Source: an uncultured Eubacterium sp.
Lineage (GTDB): Bacteria > Bacillota > Clostridia > Lachnospirales > Lachnospiraceae
Reading direction: 5' to 3'
NCBI GenBank assembly: GCA_900548465.1
Contig: URKY01000070.1
Location: 1-8,646 of the forward strand
DNA: 8,646 bases
The notes under the pieces are model-generated. The model searched no databases. It saw only the letters and a program-made list of their open reading frames with translations, and was not told the origin of the DNA. Below, piece by piece: positions 5,599-8,646 of this stretch (the first letter of the stretch is position 1; the number at the start of each line of letters is the position of its first letter). A program made the position numbers and the translations under genes.

Positions 5599-6018
5599 TT
5601 ATCTTAACGTTATTTTTTTAGCATAGCTATATAAATTTGAATTTTTATCTACTACTATTTCACCTGCAAAATCTCCAAAAGCCCAATCATCTATCTTTTC
5701 AATATTTCTTGCAAAATATACCTTTTCAAGATTGGTACAAGAACCAAAAACAGCCATTTTCATAGTTGTTATTGTATTTGGTATTTTTATGCTTTTTAAT
5801 TCTTCATGATATGCAAATGATGCTTCTCCCAATGATGTTACCTTCAATCCATCTATGCTTTCCGGTACTGCCAGTAATTCTGTTAATGCAACTATGGCTG
5901 CGTTTCTATCTAATACTTTATTTCTGATTAACTTTACGATTTTTATAATTAAAACTATGATTAACATAACAATCAGCAAAAGCATTATTGTTATTCCAAC
6001 ATATGCCAATATTTTCAC
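5599..6018 (-). CDS. Membrane-anchored LRR_5/BspA-like small protein
   Basis: The 139-aa product has one N-terminal membrane helix (about residues 4-32) and then a short leucine-rich region with LRR_5/BspA-type repeats. The repeats centre on IDGLKVTSLGEASFAY, LKSIKIPNTITTMKMAVF and LEKVYFARNIEKIDDWAF, followed by a tail containing NLYSYAKK typical of the ends of such domains. These repeats mediate protein binding. Here only two or three are present, far fewer than in full-length BspA-like surface proteins. The start is GTG at 6018 with no clear ribosome binding site, so this may be a displaced fragment. Function unknown; it is the last gene of the unit 2 cargo. Confidence 0.65.
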   Translation of the reverse strand: MKILAYVGITIMLLLIVMLIIVLIIKIVKLIRNKVLDRNAAIVALTELLAVPESIDGLKVTSLGEASFAYHEELKSIKIPNTITTMKMAVFGSCTNLEKVYFARNIEKIDDWAFGDFAGEIVVDKNSNLYSYAKKITLR

Positions 6019-6435
6019 ATAACAACTTTTACTCTAAAAACAATTTTTTTAACCTTTATTTTTTTCTTTTTATAATAAAAGTAAATAGATTATTTAAATC
6101 TAAAAGCTTTAAATTTTATGTGTTTTTTAGCATATTTTACTGTGACTCCATATTTTAAACTTTTTTACTTGTACCATTTTTCATTTTTTCGCATCTTTTA
6201 ACTTGAATTTACGGCTCCAACTTGAACATGTCCAATCTACTGATAGAGTAATTGGTAAAAGAGCATATGAAAATCCTGATGGTGAAAAATCTATTTTTTT
6301 GTTGCAACAGGTCTATTTGTTAAATTACGATATTCAAACGAACTCCTGCTGATATTTTAACATTGGTGTCAACAAATACCGTTCCTATGCCAATGCATAA
6401 AAACCAACAACCTATTTACCGCTTGAATTCGCACA
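6019..6435. other. Gene-free spacer with possible reading-frame relics
   Basis: No supported gene. A plus-strand frame open from about 6190 to 6353 (containing TDRVIGKRAYENPDGEKS) has no start codon or ribosome binding site. A minus-strand frame of about 31 codons near 6330-6420 (containing GTVFVDTNVKISAGVRLN, ending in TAA) also looks protein-like but is cut off upstream. Both may be remnants of earlier cargo genes. The right part up to about 6200 is very AT-rich, with poly-T runs, and may contain the promoter of the LRR gene, though no good -35/-10 pair stands out. Confidence 0.35.
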
Positions 6436-7122
6436 TTATTTATCGGATTTTTTATACCCCCGATACGCAAGTAGCATCATAATTTCAAGCATTACTACAC
6501 AATTCAGCTGGAAATCATCAGTAACATTCAATAATTCTATACTCATCTCGTTCCAATCTCCTGGTCCATAAATAGGAAACGTACCAAATCCTATAACCGC
6601 TCCTATAACAAAATAATTTCCTATCCAAAAATATTTATTTTCTTCAATTATTTTTATAAAATTACTCTTATTATAAAAAACAATATAGCTTATCACTGTT
6701 AAAATAATGGAAAAAATTATTGTAGCATATATTGTTTTATAATCTATATCGTAATTATATATTCCAAGTATTTCTGAAAAGTTTATATTAAATATATAAA
6801 AAATACATCCTATAATTTCATAAAAATAAATTAATAAAAATAATAAGTTAGCAATATGATCTGTCTTATGATATTTAACAATTATACAACCCATTATTAA
6901 ACCTATAATAGACCCTAAAAGAATGCCCTTTATCGAAAAATCAAAGTACCCTGAAATAATACCTCCTAGTATCATTCCAAAATAAATTACTATTACACCA
7001 TATTTAAACCTTCTAGATACGTATTTCTCATTTACAATAAGCAGTATTCCTATAAGTACTCTAATTAATGTTAGTAAAATATCACCATAAGTTTGATTAT
7101 ATATTTTTATAATTTCAATCAT
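6436..7122 (-). CDS. Polytopic membrane protein, candidate immunity partner
   Basis: The 228-aa product is highly hydrophobic, with about seven membrane helices and short loops. The ATG at 7122 follows the stop of the fusion gene by 9 nt, and AGGTGA lies 5 nt upstream, so the two are almost certainly co-translated. I recognise no family and no catalytic motif. The C-terminus is cationic (YRGYKKSDK). A membrane protein immediately downstream of a gene ending in a toxin-like domain is the position of an immunity gene in polymorphic toxin systems. An alternative is a partner of the membrane sensor half. Both are inference. Confidence 0.7.
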   Translation of the reverse strand: MIEIIKIYNQTYGDILLTLIRVLIGILLIVNEKYVSRRFKYGVIVIYFGMILGGIISGYFDFSIKGILLGSIIGLIMGCIIVKYHKTDHIANLLFLLIYFYEIIGCIFYIFNINFSEILGIYNYDIDYKTIYATIIFSIILTVISYIVFYNKSNFIKIIEENKYFWIGNYFVIGAVIGFGTFPIYGPGDWNEMSIELLNVTDDFQLNCVVMLEIMMLLAYRGYKKSDK

Positions 7123-7131
7123 GCTTCACCT

Positions 7132-8256
7132 CTATTTAGCTGGTCTCCATACTGGATCTGCATATTTTACTATACCATCTCCAGTAGGATATTGTCTTGC
7201 TGCCGTTCTAAACTTTTTGTCATCTCCATAAATCCACTCATAAAGTTTCATATTAAGTTTACTATATCCTTTTTTGTAATTTATTTGTGCATAATCCGTT
7301 CGGCCCTCAAAAGCATATGTCTCTCCTCCAAAATGTTTCTGCCACTTTTTTGCAAAATTCTTGTTATTTCCTTCTGTTGAAGCCGTTCTACATGAATAAA
7401 AAAATGCAGTTGGATAAGAACCAAATGATTTCTTGCTTATTTTCTTTATTTTACTAGCCTTAAATGCAAGTTTATCATCATCAGTTCCTTTCTCATAATT
7501 ATATCCAAACGTTATTTTCCCTGGATATCCATGAGCAAATACCGTAAAATTATTTATTTTATCTTTCTTAAATTTTTTTGAATTTAATTTCTTTATTAAC
7601 TCTTTTTCCTGTGAAATATTCTTTGAAACTTTAAGCAATACTACTGCACCCAGTTGAACAAACACTCCGACTATCACGGCTATAAAGGCTCCTGAGGATA
7701 ATAACTTGTGTTTTCCCGTCAGTTCCTCCGTTGCAACTTTTGCAACTACGAGTACAACAACAGTATTTACCACAACCAACGCTGTCAATAATGATAAATT
7801 TTTATACTCTATTTTTTTCAATCCGTATTTGTAATGTTTTCTATATATATACCCTAATACATATATAAATATTAATGATAAAATTGATGCCATAAACTCT
7901 TCAACACTCTTCAAACTGACTGATAAAAGTCTAAAAAGAATTTTTACCAAAATCAAAAACATAGTGTCTATCATAGACATCATAAAGGGTATCCATATGG
8001 AAAATAAAAGCAATACTCTTTTATTTTCCACATAGCATATTCTAAACACTACATATGTAGTGACAAAATATACAATTAAATCAATTACCATGTTTGTGTC
8101 AAAGAAAATAATATTTGATGACATAGCTATGATTCCAATTATCAGTATCTTGTTATACTTACTGTTACTCTTATTAAAATTTCCAAATAAATTCATTGCC
8201 ATTATTATTTTTAAAAAATGACACAAATCTGTTAATACCGCAATAAATATGTTCAT
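7132..8256 (-). CDS. AgrC-like membrane sensor fused to a DUF4347/clan-CD-peptidase-like domain
   Basis: The 374-aa product has two parts. Residues 1-222 resemble the AgrC-like kinase at 2306-3307 along their length: the same helix layout, a shared RICYVENKR-like stretch and a near-identical linker (VSKNISQEKELIKK versus VSRNIHKEKELIIK). The homology stops abruptly there and the dimerization and ATPase domains are absent. Residues 235-374 form an unrelated soluble domain with a hydrophobic strand ending in FAHGYPGKITFG (H242) and another ending in AFFYSC (C289), then FAKKWQKHFGGETYAFEG. A strand-HG and strand-C dyad is the hallmark of clan CD cysteine peptidases (caspase, gingipain, CHAT), and AHGYPG resembles the SHGSPG motif I recall for DUF4347. 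Predicted topology puts this domain at the cytoplasmic face. The ATG at 8256 has AAGGGGAG 3 nt upstream. Whether it is a working hybrid or a recombination scar is open. Confidence 0.75.
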   Translation of the reverse strand: MNIFIAVLTDLCHFLKIIMAMNLFGNFNKSNSKYNKILIIGIIAMSSNIIFFDTNMVIDLIVYFVTTYVVFRICYVENKRVLLLFSIWIPFMMSMIDTMFLILVKILFRLLSVSLKSVEEFMASILSLIFIYVLGYIYRKHYKYGLKKIEYKNLSLLTALVVVNTVVVLVVAKVATEELTGKHKLLSSGAFIAVIVGVFVQLGAVVLLKVSKNISQEKELIKKLNSKKFKKDKINNFTVFAHGYPGKITFGYNYEKGTDDDKLAFKASKIKKISKKSFGSYPTAFFYSCRTASTEGNNKNFAKKWQKHFGGETYAFEGRTDYAQINYKKGYSKLNMKLYEWIYGDDKKFRTAARQYPTGDGIVKYADPVWRPAK

Positions 8257-8288
8257 ATACTCCCCTTTATAATTACTAAATCACTGTC

Positions 8289-8316
8289 ATTATATCAAAA
8301 TAATTTTAATTACAAA
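8289..8316 (-). promoter_or_regulatory. Possible promoter of the fusion gene
   Basis: On the minus strand a consensus TATAAT (8294-8289) lies about 33 nt upstream of the ATG at 8256. A weak -35 (TTTTGT) is possible 17 bp further up. The distance from -10 to start equals that in the paralogous kinase gene (TATAAT at 3345-3340, ATG at 3307), which supports it. The long inverted repeat around the paralogous promoter is not conserved here. Confidence 0.45.
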
Positions 8317-8399
8317 AGGAATATATAATCATATTTAATCTATTAATAATTTCAGTTTCTAAAATTTAAGAAACCATTTGTAAATTAATGAAAACAATA

Positions 8400-8490
8400 C
8401 TTATCCTTCCCGTATATACTAAAAGTATTGTCCGGACAAGTACATATTACTTTCCTTTGTATTTATGTAAATGTTTTTTTCCTAAGTGTA
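8400..8490 (-). pseudogene. Relic of the relaxase-frame 3' end
   Basis: Positions about 8404-8440 closely resemble 3431-3467, which encodes the end of the relaxase frame (VRAIQKYIRKG). The shared words are CCGTATATACT and CCGGACAA. Weaker similarity continues to about 8475. Frameshifts prevent translation of the same peptide. No relaxase domain follows: after about 8500 the sequence switches to leader-type sequence. The relaxase core has therefore been deleted, leaving both ends of the module. Confidence 0.55.
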
Positions 8491-8536
8491 TGTATTATTT
8501 TCCTAAATGGTATTTAATACCCCATACTCTTTTCGA

Positions 8537-8646
8537 GCAGTACACAGTTTGATTGCGCTTCGCTTCATCTCACTGATGCGGCATTCGCCCCGAATGATTT
8601 TTTATTGCAGTGCCCAGTTCGATTACGCTTCGCTCCATCTCACTGA
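8537..8646. repeat. Two 40-bp direct repeats related to the relaxase leader
   Basis: 8537-8576 and 8607-8646 match at 35 of 40 positions; the spacing is 70 bp. Both contain a block like CGCTTCGCTTCATCTCACTGA, also found (with changes) at 5204-5225. The order of motifs at 8580-8646 (GGCATTCGCC, GAATGATTT, then the CGCTTCGCT block) is the same as at 5154-5225. This identifies the segment as a second copy of the leader upstream of a relaxase gene, cut by the window end. Confidence 0.7.

Larger units (their letters stand above)
5322..8646. mobile_element. Candidate integrated mobilizable unit 2 (partial, decayed mobilization module)
   Basis: It starts at the second 93-bp repeat and runs off the window. 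The layout matches unit 1: cargo genes, then an AgrC-like membrane sensor gene, then sequence related to the mobilization module, all on the minus strand. At 8400-8440 there is a relic of the relaxase-frame 3' end, and 8537-8646 resembles 5154-5225, the leader between relaxase and repeat in unit 1. The relaxase core is missing. By analogy a further 93-bp repeat would be expected about 100 bp past the window end, which cannot be seen here. Confidence 0.45.

Noticed and set aside
8537..8646. CRISPR array
   Set aside because: Only two imperfect repeats with 70-bp spacing, no uniform spacers and no cas genes; the sequence matches the relaxase leader instead.

Overview
The window is AT-rich, low-GC Gram-positive DNA. 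The AgrC-like GHKL histidine kinase genes, strong AGGAGG-type ribosome binding sites and a clostridial-looking MobA/MobL (MOBQ) relaxase point to a Clostridia host, probably Lachnospiraceae. That placement is inference from family resemblance, not a database result. Every gene I can support lies on the minus strand.

The window reads as a tandem array of related mobilizable units. A 93-bp direct repeat with one mismatch lies at 1-93 and 5322-5414, exactly 5321 bp apart. Each copy has two overlapping signatures: a nic-like core (AAGTGCGCC) like those of MOBQ plasmids, and, on the minus strand, the T-arm plus acceptor 3' end of a tRNA (possibly tRNA-Lys). The repeats could therefore be oriT copies, tRNA attachment-site scars, or both. 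No integrase is visible.

Unit 1 (1-5414), read right to left in transcription order, starts with a folded region and the relaxase frame (5079 to 3406). That frame is interrupted by two in-frame stops. Next come an AgrC-like sensor kinase that lacks its ATPase domain (3307-2306), a terminator and a strong sigma-A-type promoter. A three-gene bacteriocin-like operon follows: a PedC-like CPDC thioredoxin (1697-2212), a secreted 330-aa protein with a PVVADP motif and cationic hydrophobic C-terminus (690-1682), and a coupled 55-aa two-helix membrane peptide (523-690), possibly immunity. A terminator at 405-436 ends it.

Unit 2 (5322 to beyond 8646) has the same plan with different cargo. From right to left it holds a decayed mobilization module (about 8400-8646), then an AgrC-like sensor whose kinase half is replaced by a domain with AHG and SC motifs resembling DUF4347/clan-CD cysteine peptidase folds (7132-8256). 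A closely spaced polytopic membrane protein (6436-7122) and a membrane-anchored LRR_5/BspA-like small protein (5599-6018) follow, with a terminator at 5465-5506.

Two neighbouring units thus share a mobilization module and an adjacent AgrC-like membrane sensor, but differ in the cargo that follows. In each, the sensor gene breaks off where cargo begins. The most interesting reading is a mobile array of interchangeable toxin/immunity-type cassettes built on a common mobilization scaffold. The toxin and immunity roles are inferred from architecture and are not proven here.
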